NCBI RefSeq assembly: GCF_017168195.1
Contig: NZ_JADNYL010000003.1
Location: 434,001 to 498,000 of the forward strand
Direction of reading: 5' to 3'
Origin: Thalassotalea sp. G2M2-11
GTDB lineage: Bacteria; Pseudomonadota; Gammaproteobacteria; Enterobacterales; Alteromonadaceae
DNA length: 64,000 nt
In this document: positions 10,254-18,504 of the stretch, piece after piece
How positions within the stretch are numbered: position 1 is the stretch's first letter
Layout of the letters: each line of letters begins with the position of its first letter
Made by a program: the position numbers and the translations under genes
Notes under the pieces: model-generated
Told to the model about the DNA's origin: nothing
Database searches by the model: none
What the model saw: the letters and a program-made list of their open reading frames with translations, nothing else

Positions 10254-11546
10254 TTAGCCTAAAAAGATCACTTTAGCTAAAAATACCAAAGCTAAAACGA
10301 CCACACTGGCATTTAGCTCTTTGATTTGTCCGCTGAATAATCGCACGGCAACATAACTGATAAAGCCAAAAGTAATGCCATGAGCAATTGAGAAGGTGAG
10401 TGGCATTGTGATACAAATAATGGCTACCGGTACTGCATCCGATAAGTTATCCCATTTAACGTTTACCAATCCAGCTAACATTAACACTGCAACGTAAAAT
10501 AACGGACCTGCAGTTGCATAAGCGGGCACCATGCCTGCTAGTGGAGAAAAGAATAAAGCTAGCAAGAACAATGCGCCGACAATGACGGCAGTTAATCCCG
10601 TTCGTCCACCAGCAGCTACACCGGCAGTGCTCTCAACATAACTGGTTGTTGTTGAAGTGCCAAGCATACTTCCTGCAACTGTTGCTGAGGAATCAGCTAA
10701 TAGGGCTTTGCCTAATCGAGGCAGTTTATTGTTTTTATCAAGTAACTGGCCTTTTTGAGCAACCGCGATTAATGTGCCTGAAGTGTCGAACAAATCAACG
10801 AACAAGAAAGCAAAGATAACACTGATCATTCCTACCTCAAAAGCACCGGTAATATCTAACTGCATTAACGTAGGTGATAGCGAAGGAGGAGGGGCAATCA
10901 AGCCTTGATACTCAACCTTGCCCACTAGTACTGCAATCAAGGTTATGAGTAAAATAGCTAACATTACGGCACCATTAATGCCTTTATTTACTAGTCCTAC
11001 AATGATAAATAAACCAAGTGCTGCCATGGTAGCTTCAAACGAGGTGATCGCGCCTAAAGAAACTAAGGTGGCAGGGTTATCAATAATAATTCCTGAATTT
11101 TTCAATGCGATAAAAGCGAGAAATAAACCAATACCGGCAGCAATACCAAAGCGCAAGGCATGAGGGATAGAGTTTATGATCCACTCCCTTAATTTAAATA
11201 AGCTTAGTAAGGTAAAGATAACGCCAGAAATAAAGACTCCACCAAGCGCAACTTGCCAGCTGTAACCCATTTCAAGTACGACTGTATAGGTAAAAAATGC
11301 GTTTAATCCCATGCCTGGAGCAAGTGCTATCGGATAGTTAGCAAAGAACCCCATAATAAAACAACCTAAGGCAGCTGCCAGGCAAGTAGCGACAAATACT
11401 GCACCTTGATCCATTCCTGCATCAGCTAGCATGGCAGGATTTACGAATATGATGTATGCCATGGTTAAAAAGGTGGTGATACCAGCAATAGCTTCTTGTT
11501 TGACTGTCGTGTTATGAGCACGCAGCGCGAATATTTTTTCAATCAT
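10254..11546 (-). CDS. NCS2 family purine permease (AzgA/PbuG/GhxP type)
   Basis: 430 residues with about 12 to 14 membrane segments. The family marks are the N-terminal GITTFLTMAYIIFVNPAML, then APGMGLNAFFTY near residues 75-86, FLFVDLFDTSGTLIAVA near 255, and TSTTTSYVESTAGVAAGGRTGL near 300. This is the adenine/guanine/hypoxanthine branch of NCS2, which imports purine bases with protons across the inner membrane; the exact base cannot be told from sequence. Gene ttcA lies 26 bases upstream on the same strand, so co-transcription is possible. Confidence 0.92.
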   Translation of the reverse strand: MIEKIFALRAHNTTVKQEAIAGITTFLTMAYIIFVNPAMLADAGMDQGAVFVATCLAAALGCFIMGFFANYPIALAPGMGLNAFFTYTVVLEMGYSWQVALGGVFISGVIFTLLSLFKLREWIINSIPHALRFGIAAGIGLFLAFIALKNSGIIIDNPATLVSLGAITSFEATMAALGLFIIVGLVNKGINGAVMLAILLITLIAVLVGKVEYQGLIAPPPSLSPTLMQLDITGAFEVGMISVIFAFLFVDLFDTSGTLIAVAQKGQLLDKNNKLPRLGKALLADSSATVAGSMLGTSTTTSYVESTAGVAAGGRTGLTAVIVGALFLLALFFSPLAGMVPAYATAGPLFYVAVLMLAGLVNVKWDNLSDAVPVAIICITMPLTFSIAHGITFGFISYVAVRLFSGQIKELNASVVVLALVFLAKVIFLG

Positions 11547-11572
11547 GATAAGGTATTTAATGTTTGTAAAAG

Positions 11573-12517
11573 TTATTTAATTTCGACAATTTCAAGTTGT
11601 TGGTTTGTATCAATTGCAACCTGATTTGCCTGCTCCATAGTGAAATGTTCTGTTTGATCAAAGGCAAGGTCACCGCCATCAATAATGCCTGAATTTGATG
11701 TTATACCCTTAAAATCAAAAAGTTGGTCGTCACATAAATGGGACGGTACGACGTTTTGCATGGCGGTAAACATAGATTCGATACGGCCAGGAAATTTTTC
11801 GTGCCAGTTATTGAGCATTTGTTTGATGTTTTGGCGTTGTAAATTAGGCTGCGAACCGCAAAGGTTACAAGGAATAATGGGAAATTGTTTTAATTGTCCA
11901 TATTGAATTAACTCAGCTTCTTTACAGAATGCTAAAGGACGGATCACCACATGCTCACCATTATCGGAAACTAATTTAGCTGGCATAGCTTTCAACTTAC
12001 CGCCATAGAACATATTGAGCATCATAGTTTCGATCATGTCATCACGATGATGGCCTAACGCAATTTTAGTGGCATTGAGTTCTTTTGCTGCTTTGTATAG
12101 CACTGCACGGCGTAAACGAGAACATAAACTACAGGTTGTTTTACCTTCTGGAATTTTGTCTTTGACAATCGCGTAAGTATCTTCTTCAATAATTTTATAT
12201 TCAATATTAAGCGATTGTAGATAATTTGGCAGTACTTCTTCCGGAAAGCCAGGTTGTTTTTGATCAAGATTGACAGCGATGATATCAAAGTTGATTGGTG
12301 CAGATTCCTTTAAAATCATAAGGATAGATAGTAACGCGTAACTATCTTTTCCGCCAGATAGACACACCATGACTCTGTCGCCGTCTTCGATCATGTTATA
12401 TTTTGCAATGGCTTGACCAACATGGCGTCTAAGTCTTTTTTCAAGCTTAGTTAACTGGGTAATTTGCGTTGGTGTTAGCGGGGAGTTATGTACGGTTTGG
12501 ACCATTTCAGCGCTCAT
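11573..12517 (-). CDS. ttcA: tRNA 2-thiocytidine biosynthesis protein
   Basis: 314 residues. The PP-loop SGGKDS is at 54-59. The cysteines that hold the iron-sulfur cluster are C129 and C132 (CSLC) and C217, with C220 in PCNLC. TtcA activates C32 of certain tRNAs with ATP and inserts sulfur. The segment [16 protein letters not shown] is typical. It lies downstream of uspE and fnr on the same strand, a grouping also found in other gammaproteobacteria. A perfect 17-bp inverted repeat lies between uspE and ttcA. Confidence 0.96.
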   Translation of the reverse strand: MSAEMVQTVHNSPLTPTQITQLTKLEKRLRRHVGQAIAKYNMIEDGDRVMVCLSGGKDSYALLSILMILKESAPINFDIIAVNLDQKQPGFPEEVLPNYLQSLNIEYKIIEEDTYAIVKDKIPEGKTTCSLCSRLRRAVLYKAAKELNATKIALGHHRDDMIETMMLNMFYGGKLKAMPAKLVSDNGEHVVIRPLAFCKEAELIQYGQLKQFPIIPCNLCGSQPNLQRQNIKQMLNNWHEKFPGRIESMFTAMQNVVPSHLCDDQLFDFKGITSNSGIIDGGDLAFDQTEHFTMEQANQVAIDTNQQLEIVEIK

Positions 12518-12545
12518 TTAATTCAAAATCATTATTCGGCGCGTA

Positions 12546-12597
12546 TTATAAACAAACTGAGCATTAAGTAACATGATTTGGCTCAGTTTGTTTATAA
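12546..12597. repeat. Perfect 17-bp inverted repeat between uspE and ttcA
   Basis: Arm 1 is 12546-12562 (TTATAAACAAACTGAGC) and arm 2 is 12581-12597, its exact reverse complement. The loop is 18 bases. Inner pairs are GC-rich and outer pairs AT-rich, so each strand has a GC stem followed by T-rich sequence, somewhat like a two-way terminator. There is no plain U tract. The outer arm also forms a TATAAT on the minus strand that could serve ttcA. Confidence 0.8.
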
Positions 12598-12613
12598 GTT
12601 AGTTTAGCTTAGC

Positions 12614-13543
12614 TTAACTTTCCATAGGGGATACATAACCATCAGGTTTAAGTGCAAGCACGTCACAATTTAAACGATCGATAACATGCTCGGCGGTATT
12701 ACCAATTAATGCAGCAGAAAGACCAGTTCGGCCAACAGTACCTAAAATCACTAACTCAGCATCAAGTTCATTAGATACTTTTTCTAGTACATCTTCAGGT
12801 AAACCTTCTTCTACATGGGTGTGCTCTGTGCCGATAGAGTATTGCTGAGCATGCTCTGCCATTGCTGTTTTATGGTGATTGAACATGGACTCAGTATATT
12901 CACTGGCATTAAATTCAGGAATTTCTATGGCGATATTGACGGGGGTACCTGGGAATGAATTGACTAAGTGTACATTGGCTAAAATTAATTTTGATAAGTT
13001 AATTGCTTCTTCGGTAATTTTTGTATTCAGTGATTGATGCTCTTCTTCATCACTGCCAACGTTTAAAGCCGCTACTATGTTGCCATTGATTGGCCATGAA
13101 TGCTCTTTGACTAATAGTACAGGGCAGGGACATTTTCTCAAAATATGCCAATCAGTAGGCGTAAAAATAACGGATTTCAACTTATCGTGTTGGTGAGTAC
13201 CTTTAATCACTATGTCATAACCATGTTTGAGTACTTGTTCAATCACTGGCTCGAACGGACGATTGTGCCAAATAACTTTGCTATCTATAGTAATGTCTTT
13301 ATGCTCTATTGTTGCAATAATGTCATTTAACCATTGAATGCGATCATTGATCAGTGACTGACGCATTGCCTCGCGTTCATCACTTGATAGCATAGTGGTC
13401 ATTTCATAGGAAAAGTCATAAATAGATAAAAATGCTGTAATAACAGCGCCTGTCTTTTGTGCTAATTCTACCGCGCGTTTAAGTGCTTTCTGGTCGTCTG
13501 TCGTTGGATCAATTACCACTAAGATCTTTTGATACTTTTCCAT
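12614..13543 (-). CDS. uspE: Universal stress protein UspE (tandem Usp domains)
   Basis: 309 residues from the ATG at 13543, chosen because GGAG lies six bases upstream and the start MEKYQKILVVIDP matches E. coli UspE; an in-frame ATG 12 bases earlier has no such site. Two Usp domains (about 1-150 and 158-305). The second ends in the Usp pattern ELVILGTVGRTGLSAALIGNTAEHVI. UspE is a cytoplasmic stress protein linked to oxidative and DNA damage responses and to aggregation. It sits next to fnr as in enterics, and a near-consensus Fnr box lies 71-84 bases upstream. Confidence 0.92.
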   Translation of the reverse strand: MEKYQKILVVIDPTTDDQKALKRAVELAQKTGAVITAFLSIYDFSYEMTTMLSSDEREAMRQSLINDRIQWLNDIIATIEHKDITIDSKVIWHNRPFEPVIEQVLKHGYDIVIKGTHQHDKLKSVIFTPTDWHILRKCPCPVLLVKEHSWPINGNIVAALNVGSDEEEHQSLNTKITEEAINLSKLILANVHLVNSFPGTPVNIAIEIPEFNASEYTESMFNHHKTAMAEHAQQYSIGTEHTHVEEGLPEDVLEKVSNELDAELVILGTVGRTGLSAALIGNTAEHVIDRLNCDVLALKPDGYVSPMES

Positions 13544-13613
13544 AACCTGCTCCATTGAATTAATTGCTAACTGTTAGTATAGCGACAAAATTTTAATATT
13601 GTGTGTTAATACT

Positions 13614-13627
13614 TTGTTTTAAATCAA
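13614..13627. promoter_or_regulatory. Fnr-type box upstream of uspE
   Basis: On the plus strand the site reads TTGTT-TTAA-ATCAA, nine of ten defined bases of TTGAT-N4-ATCAA. It lies between fnr and uspE. Its distance from the uspE start is compatible with an activator site, but I could not place a convincing -10 at the standard 41.5-base spacing. Confidence 0.5.
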
Positions 13628-13687
13628 GGAGTAGTAAAAGTAAAGTGCACTGTGGCGATAGATTTTGGGGGAGGGGGAATGTGCTAC

Positions 13688-14407
13688 TTAAAGCGCAGCA
13701 CATTCATTCAATTTATCCATATCTAAAATAGTAATGAGTTTACCATCAACCTGAATGACGCCGCTCTTATGAAAGCGATTTAATAAGCGACTGATTGTCT
13801 CAACAGTTAAGCCGATATAATTGCCAATATCACTGCGAGTCATCGTAAGTCTGAATTCTTTTGGTGATAAACCTCGCGCTTGATAACGCACACTTAACGC
13901 ACTGATAAAAGTCGCTAATCGCTGCTCAGCATTCTTACGGTTTAATAAGGTTAACATCTCTTGGTCTGTTTTAATTTCTGAACTCATCATGCGTAGAATT
14001 TGCTTTTTGAGTTTAGGCATTGTATTTGATAGTGAATCTAACGTGTTATAAGGGATTTCACATACCATAGACGTTTCTAATGCTTTTGCAAAACTTGGGT
14101 GTTCGGTAGTCGCAATTGCATCAAAACCAAGTAAATCACCTGCGAGATGAAAACCGGTGATTTGTTCTTCTCCACTTTCATTAACGGTAAAGGTTTTAAA
14201 TGTACCGGAACGGATGGCATATAAAGACTGCATCTTTTGCCCATCTTGAAATAACTCTTCACCTTTATGAATAGGGCGTTTACGATCAATTATTTGATCG
14301 AGCGTCTCTAATTCACGATCATTTAATGAGAAAGGTAAACACAACTCACTGATGCTACAGTTTTGACAGTGAATATGTTGTTGAGTCGAACATTGATTTT
14401 TATACAT
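13688..14407 (-). CDS. fnr: Fumarate/nitrate reduction regulator Fnr (EtrA)
   Basis: Oxygen-sensing CRP-family regulator, very close to E. coli FNR. The four [4Fe-4S] cysteines are present in [11 protein letters not shown] and in SMVCEIP (C19, C22, C28 and C121, counted from the ATG at 14422). The C-terminal helix-turn-helix [12 protein letters not shown] has the E--SR residues that read TTGAT. I chose the ATG at 14407 because AAGGA lies just before it; the ATG at 14422 would add five residues and lacks a binding site. A perfect Fnr box overlaps the predicted transcription start, which suggests negative autoregulation. Genes uspE and ttcA follow. Confidence 0.95.
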   Translation of the reverse strand: MYKNQCSTQQHIHCQNCSISELCLPFSLNDRELETLDQIIDRKRPIHKGEELFQDGQKMQSLYAIRSGTFKTFTVNESGEEQITGFHLAGDLLGFDAIATTEHPSFAKALETSMVCEIPYNTLDSLSNTMPKLKKQILRMMSSEIKTDQEMLTLLNRKNAEQRLATFISALSVRYQARGLSPKEFRLTMTRSDIGNYIGLTVETISRLLNRFHKSGVIQVDGKLITILDMDKLNECAAL

Positions 14408-14428
14408 AAAATCCTTAATCATTTATAT

Positions 14429-14442
14429 TTGATTTCAATCAA
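14429..14442. promoter_or_regulatory. Perfect Fnr box over the fnr transcription start
   Basis: TTGAT-TTCA-ATCAA, a 10 of 10 match to the Fnr consensus. It lies just downstream of the -10 at 14447-14452 on the minus strand, covering about -2 to +12 of the expected transcript. Fnr bound here would block its own promoter, as known for E. coli fnr. Confidence 0.85.
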
Positions 14443-14446
14443 AACT

Positions 14447-14475
14447 ATCTTATTAAAATAGGGTAGAATATGCAA
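14447..14475 (-). promoter_or_regulatory. fnr: Sigma-70 promoter of fnr
   Basis: On the minus strand: TTGCAT (14470-14475), a 17-base spacer, and TAAGAT (14447-14452). It overlaps the 3' end of the upstream TauE/SafE-like gene, whose stop is at 14453. The expected start is near 14440, giving an 18- to 33-base leader. Confidence 0.7.
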
Positions 14476-15121
14476 TGTTTAATGTAAAAATCCCATAGCA
14501 AATAAGTCCAATTGCCACTCCTTTTTTGAAGTACAGATTTTTTAATAACTGCTGGGCTTTAAGCACGCCAAACGAAACAAAAAGTAACGCGGGCAAGGTC
14601 CCTAAGCCAAAAAACATCATTATCAGTGCTCCTTGCATCGTATCACCACTTGCCAATGACCAGGTAAGGGTTGAGTAAACTAAACCGCAAGGTAACCATC
14701 CCCAGATCGCGCCCATTAATAATGATTTACTGAGAGAATTAATAGGTAACAGCTTCTTACTTAGCGGTGCGATATATTGCCATAGAAATTTGCCTAACTT
14801 TTCAATTTTTGTTAGCCCCATAAACCACTGTCCGATATAAAGACCAAGCAAAATAAGAAAGAAACCCGCAATGAATTTTAGACCTGCTATCGGTAGACCA
14901 ATATTTTTCGCCGCAAGTGAACCACTAAACCCAGCGATAGCCCCTATGATTGAATAAGAAAAGATACGGCCAAAATGATAGCTAAAAATGTAGAGTGGTA
15001 TATGGCGCACATTTTTAGCCAGTGATGTGGTGAACATAGTATTAATGCCACCACACATGCCGATACAATGCCCAGAACCCATGATTCCGATAACGAATGC
15101 GGAAAAGTAATCTATTTCCAT
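14453..15121 (-). CDS. TauE/SafE-like (UreH-type) membrane protein
   Basis: 222 residues with about six membrane helices and the motif MGSGHCIGMCGGI at 14-26. The helix starting at about 162 follows WGWLPCGLVYSTL. This is the short 'sulfite exporter TauE/SafE' branch that often lies beside cco (cbb3 oxidase) genes and fnr, and may move or handle a metal such as copper; that role is an inference. The paired Cys-containing helices (HCIGMC and LPCG) suit a metal or thiol relay. No clear ribosome binding site. A possible Fnr box lies 125-138 bases upstream, shared with nirC. Confidence 0.8.
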   Translation of the reverse strand: MEIDYFSAFVIGIMGSGHCIGMCGGINTMFTTSLAKNVRHIPLYIFSYHFGRIFSYSIIGAIAGFSGSLAAKNIGLPIAGLKFIAGFFLILLGLYIGQWFMGLTKIEKLGKFLWQYIAPLSKKLLPINSLSKSLLMGAIWGWLPCGLVYSTLTWSLASGDTMQGALIMMFFGLGTLPALLFVSFGVLKAQQLLKNLYFKKGVAIGLICYGIFTLNIAYSTLF

Positions 15122-15245
15122 TTTGTTGCGAAGTTTTTGATTTATGGCACAAATGATATCACGCTGCTGTCATTTTCTAGATAATTATTTCAGTTTTTTA
15201 TTGATAAAAAGATTCAATGAAATAATCAGCAAAAATGCAGCAAAT

Positions 15246-15259
15246 GTGATTTAAATCAA
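15246..15259. promoter_or_regulatory. Fnr/Dnr-type box between the TauE-like gene and nirC
   Basis: GTGAT-TTAA-ATCAA, nine of ten bases of TTGAT-N4-ATCAA. It stands in the 250-base divergent gap, 113 bases before the nirC start and 125 bases before the TauE-like start. Denitrification operons are commonly driven by Fnr-family regulators (Fnr, Anr, Dnr) from such sites. A possible -10, CATGAT at 15286-15291, would put the box centre near -45. Confidence 0.6.
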
Positions 15260-15371
15260 TAAATTTATTCCGTCAATGTTCAAACCATGATCTTCAACAA
15301 CAAATTGAGTCACTAGATTCGCTACATTAGCTACCAAGTTATTACTTAATCGTAACAAAGGTATTTGCCCC

Positions 15372-15731
15372 GTGAATGTTGATATAAAAACGCTTTTACA
15401 ATTAACAGCAACACTGAGCTTTATTGGTATGTCATACCAAGTTAATGCCCAAAACACTGCATCAAATATTAGTGAACAACGTCAACAGCAGTTGCTTCAC
15501 TTAGTGAAGCAAGATTGTGGTTCCTGTCATGGTATGACATTAAAAGGAGGCTTAGGACCAGCATTAACGAAACAGGCATTAAAAGATAAACCGTTACTTT
15601 TGCTGAAAAATACGATTATTCATGGACGACCTGGCACGGCGATGCCGCCATGGAACAAAATTATTAATGAACAAGAAGCTTTGTGGATCAGCGAGCAGCT
15701 AATGCAAGGAATAAAAGATGAGAAAAAATAA
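15372..15731 (+). CDS. nirC: Cytochrome c55X-type protein NirC
   Basis: 119 residues. It begins at GTG with a signal peptide ending near VNA (residue 26), followed by one haem c site CGSCH (49-53) and a likely Met ligand in TAMPPW. Length, single haem and place at the head of a haem d1 operon fit NirC, a periplasmic mono-haem cytochrome thought to give electrons for the last oxidation step of haem d1 or to NirS. An upstream AAAGG is rather far from the GTG, so the start is moderately sure. nirF overlaps its end by 14 bases. Confidence 0.82.
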   Translation: MNVDIKTLLQLTATLSFIGMSYQVNAQNTASNISEQRQQQLLHLVKQDCGSCHGMTLKGGLGPALTKQALKDKPLLLLKNTIIHGRPGTAMPPWNKIINEQEALWISEQLMQGIKDEKK

Positions 15732-16959
15732 GTTTTCAGTATTGTTATCTACCACAATATTAAGTGTTTCGATGCTCACCTCATGTAGCCAAACACCCAT
15801 AGATAATCGCCAAGAACAAGTCCATCAATTACGTGCTACGGGAGATATGGGAGTGATTATTGAACGGGCAACTGGGCAAGTTCAAATTGTAGAGCACAGC
15901 GATAAAACTTTAATTAAGCAACTAGATGGTTTAGGTGATTTATCTCATGCCTCAATCGTTTTTTCGCGAGATGAACGGTTTGCTTACGTTTTTGGGCGTG
16001 ATGGTGGTTTAACGAAAGTTGATTTACTCAAAGAGCAAATAGATAAACGTATTATTCAATCTGGCAACAGCATTGGTGGCGCTATTAGTCAAGATGGCAA
16101 GTTAGTAGCGGTGTCAAATTATACCCCAGGTGGTGTGAAAGTTTTCGACAGTGAAACGTTAGAGTTAGTCGCTGATATAAAAGCAACTGTTGTACCGAGT
16201 AAAGGTAAAACTAAAGATGGACAACCTTATCGCTCTAAGGTCGTTGGCTTGGTTGATGCCCCTGGAAATAAGTTTGTTTTCAGTTTATTCGACAGCCATG
16301 AAACTTGGGTCGCTGATTTCTCTGAAGCTAAGATGCAATTAACAAAATTCAAAGATATAGGATTATTTCCTTATGACGCGTTAATCAGCCCAAATGGTCG
16401 TTATTACATCGCCGGCTTATTTGGTCAAGATGGTATGGCACTGTTAGATTTATGGCATTTGGAAAAAGGTACACGTCTTATTTTATCAGATTATGGCAAA
16501 GGCGATAAAAAACTACCGGTCTATAAAATGCCGCACCTCGAAGGTTGGGCAATGGCTGGTGATTACGCATTTGTCCCAGCTGTAGGGCAACATAAAGTGT
16601 TAGTTGTCGATACTGCGACATGGCAAAAAGTGGCAGAGATCCCCGCTCATAGTCAACCTGTGTTTGTGATGGCACAACCTGATAATCGTCAAATTTGGGT
16701 TAATTTTGCTTTTCCAGACAACAACACGATTCAAGTATTTAACACGGAAACTTTTGAGTTAGTTAACACCTTAACGCCTGGGCCTGCGGTATTACATATG
16801 GAGTTCACTCCTAGAGGAGAGCACGTTTGGATGTCTGTCAGAGATAATAATGAAGTGCATATTTATGACACTAAGACACAAACATTACAGAAAAAACTGC
16901 CATTAGCGAGTCCTAGCGGTATCTTTTTCACTAATCGTGCTCATCAAATAGGCTTGTGA
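15718..16959 (+). CDS. nirF: Haem d1 biosynthesis protein NirF, lipoprotein
   Basis: 413 residues. The N-terminus is a lipoprotein signal with lipobox LTSC (Cys23), so the protein is predicted to be membrane-tethered on the periplasmic side. The rest is an eight-bladed d1-type propeller without a cytochrome c domain, as in NirF. NirF converts dihydro-haem d1 to haem d1. AAGGA lies six bases before the ATG. It overlaps nirC by 14 bases and is followed at once by nirD. Confidence 0.92.
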   Translation: MRKNKFSVLLSTTILSVSMLTSCSQTPIDNRQEQVHQLRATGDMGVIIERATGQVQIVEHSDKTLIKQLDGLGDLSHASIVFSRDERFAYVFGRDGGLTKVDLLKEQIDKRIIQSGNSIGGAISQDGKLVAVSNYTPGGVKVFDSETLELVADIKATVVPSKGKTKDGQPYRSKVVGLVDAPGNKFVFSLFDSHETWVADFSEAKMQLTKFKDIGLFPYDALISPNGRYYIAGLFGQDGMALLDLWHLEKGTRLILSDYGKGDKKLPVYKMPHLEGWAMAGDYAFVPAVGQHKVLVVDTATWQKVAEIPAHSQPVFVMAQPDNRQIWVNFAFPDNNTIQVFNTETFELVNTLTPGPAVLHMEFTPRGEHVWMSVRDNNEVHIYDTKTQTLQKKLPLASPSGIFFTNRAHQIGL

Positions 16960-16961
16960 TC

Positions 16962-17447
16962 ATGAGTGAATTTACCTTAACTCGCTTGCAACAACAGATC
17001 ATTAACCGTTATCAGAAAGGTTTTCCACTAGTTGCACAGCCTTACAAAGCCATTGCAAAGGAACTTGCAGTCACAGAGCAACAGGTGCTATTAGCCATAG
17101 AATCATTAGATCAACATGGCGCTTTGTCTCGTGTTGGTGCGGTGTTTGATCACAAAAAAGCAGGTGCTAGTACCCTTGCTGCCATGGCGGTTTCTCCTCA
17201 GCAACTGGATAAGGTTGCTGCCATTGTTAATCAGTTTGAGCAAGTCAATCATAACTATGAGCGTGAGCACGAATATAATTTGTGGTTTGTGGTTACCGCC
17301 AGCGACTCTGATGCTCTTGAGCAAGTTTTACAAGAGATTGAATTACTCACTGGTCTATCAATTTTAGTGCTGCCGATGGAAGCTTCTTATCATATCGATT
17401 TAGGGTTTAATATCGATTTTTCTTCTTCAACGGTAACGGAGCATTAA
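16962..17447 (+). CDS. nirD: Sirohaem decarboxylase subunit NirD
   Basis: 161 residues from the ATG at 16962; a GTG six bases earlier would overlap the nirF stop. AsnC/Lrp-like fold with an N-terminal winged helix and a C-terminal ligand domain. The conserved middle reads RVGAVFDHKKAGASTLAAMAV, and NYEREHEYNLWFVV carries the histidine typical of the decarboxylase subunits. NirDLGH convert 12,18-didecarboxysirohaem precursor steps, removing two acetate carboxyls of sirohaem. It is the first of four paralogues in the order D-L-G-H. Confidence 0.88.
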   Translation: MSEFTLTRLQQQIINRYQKGFPLVAQPYKAIAKELAVTEQQVLLAIESLDQHGALSRVGAVFDHKKAGASTLAAMAVSPQQLDKVAAIVNQFEQVNHNYEREHEYNLWFVVTASDSDALEQVLQEIELLTGLSILVLPMEASYHIDLGFNIDFSSSTVTEH

Positions 17448-17450
17448 GCT

Positions 17451-18041
17451 ATGTCATTATCAATCGAAGTTGCAGTGAGCAAGGGGCAATCACATCACGA
17501 TTTTTCATGCTCGTTATTATCTAAAGCACAACAATCTCAGTTACGAGGACTACTTGAAAAAGGCTTACCGACTACCAGTCAGCCTTATCAACACTTGGCT
17601 GAACAAATTAGTAACGTGAATAATCCTGTTAATGAAAACATGGTGATAGAGCAAATAAGTCTGTGGCAAGAGCAAGGTTTGATCCGCCGTTTTGGTTTAG
17701 TCGTAAAACACCGAAAACTTGGCTTTAATGCAAATGCCATGGTGGTGTGGAATATCCCTGATGAGCAAGTTGATATGGTAGCTAAAGCGTTATCACAGTG
17801 TCAGGAAGTATCACTTTGTTACCGCAGACCAAGACGCCTACCAGATTGGCCATATAACCTATTTTGTATGATACATGGCACAGAGAGAGAGGTTGTCTTA
17901 CAACAAATTGATGGTATTACAAACGGCTTATCATTATCACATATTGAAAAAAACGTACTTTTTAGCACTCGTGCCTTTAAACAACAAGGCGCACGTTATG
18001 GTAAGCAGCATAATATAGTACAGCGGGGCAGCAATGAATAA
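17451..18041 (+). CDS. nirL: Sirohaem decarboxylase subunit NirL
   Basis: 196 residues, an AsnC-like paralogue. The NirL-type motifs are IRRFGLVVKHRKLGFNANAMVVW and LCYRRPRRLPDWPYNLFCMIHG, the second with the arginine-rich strand that marks the L/H subtype. It probably pairs with NirD to form a sirohaem-decarboxylating heterodimer in the cytoplasm. It starts three bases after the nirD stop and overlaps nirG by eight bases. Confidence 0.88.
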   Translation: MSLSIEVAVSKGQSHHDFSCSLLSKAQQSQLRGLLEKGLPTTSQPYQHLAEQISNVNNPVNENMVIEQISLWQEQGLIRRFGLVVKHRKLGFNANAMVVWNIPDEQVDMVAKALSQCQEVSLCYRRPRRLPDWPYNLFCMIHGTEREVVLQQIDGITNGLSLSHIEKNVLFSTRAFKQQGARYGKQHNIVQRGSNE

Positions 18042-18504
18042 AACACAAGTCGTGCCTGAATTATCGTCACTCGAACGGGCATTAATCAATGTTTTGCAAC
18101 ATGGTTTGCCTGTGTGCGAAAAACCATTTGAGCAAGTCGCTGAGCAAGTAGGCAGTGATGAACAAACCGTTATTAGCACATTAAATCAATTGCTAGAGCA
18201 GAAAGTATTAACACGCTTTGGCCCTATGTATGACGCAGCATGTTTAGGTGGTGCTTTTACGTTGGCGGCTTTGAGTGTACCAGACGATAAATTTGAGCAA
18301 GTCACTGAGCAAGTTAATAGTTTTGAGCAAATTGCTCATAACTATAAACGAGATCATGATTACAATATGTGGTTTGTTATTGCCACAGAATCTCAACAAG
18401 AAATTGAACAAGTCGTCAAAGCGATAGAAGCTAAAACAGGCTTTTCAGTGTTAAATGTACCAAAATTGGAGGAGTTTTATGTCGGTCTCTACCTCCCAGT
18501 CTAA
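18034..18504 (+). CDS. nirG: Sirohaem decarboxylase subunit NirG
   Basis: 156 residues, the short D/G subtype. Its motifs are RFGPMYDAACLGGAFTLAAL and HNYKRDHDYNMWFV, matching NirG and distinct from NirD. It acts with NirH in sirohaem decarboxylation. It overlaps nirL at its start and nirH at its end (26 bases), which suggests translational coupling along the whole D-L-G-H run. Confidence 0.88.
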   Translation: MNKTQVVPELSSLERALINVLQHGLPVCEKPFEQVAEQVGSDEQTVISTLNQLLEQKVLTRFGPMYDAACLGGAFTLAALSVPDDKFEQVTEQVNSFEQIAHNYKRDHDYNMWFVIATESQQEIEQVVKAIEAKTGFSVLNVPKLEEFYVGLYLPV

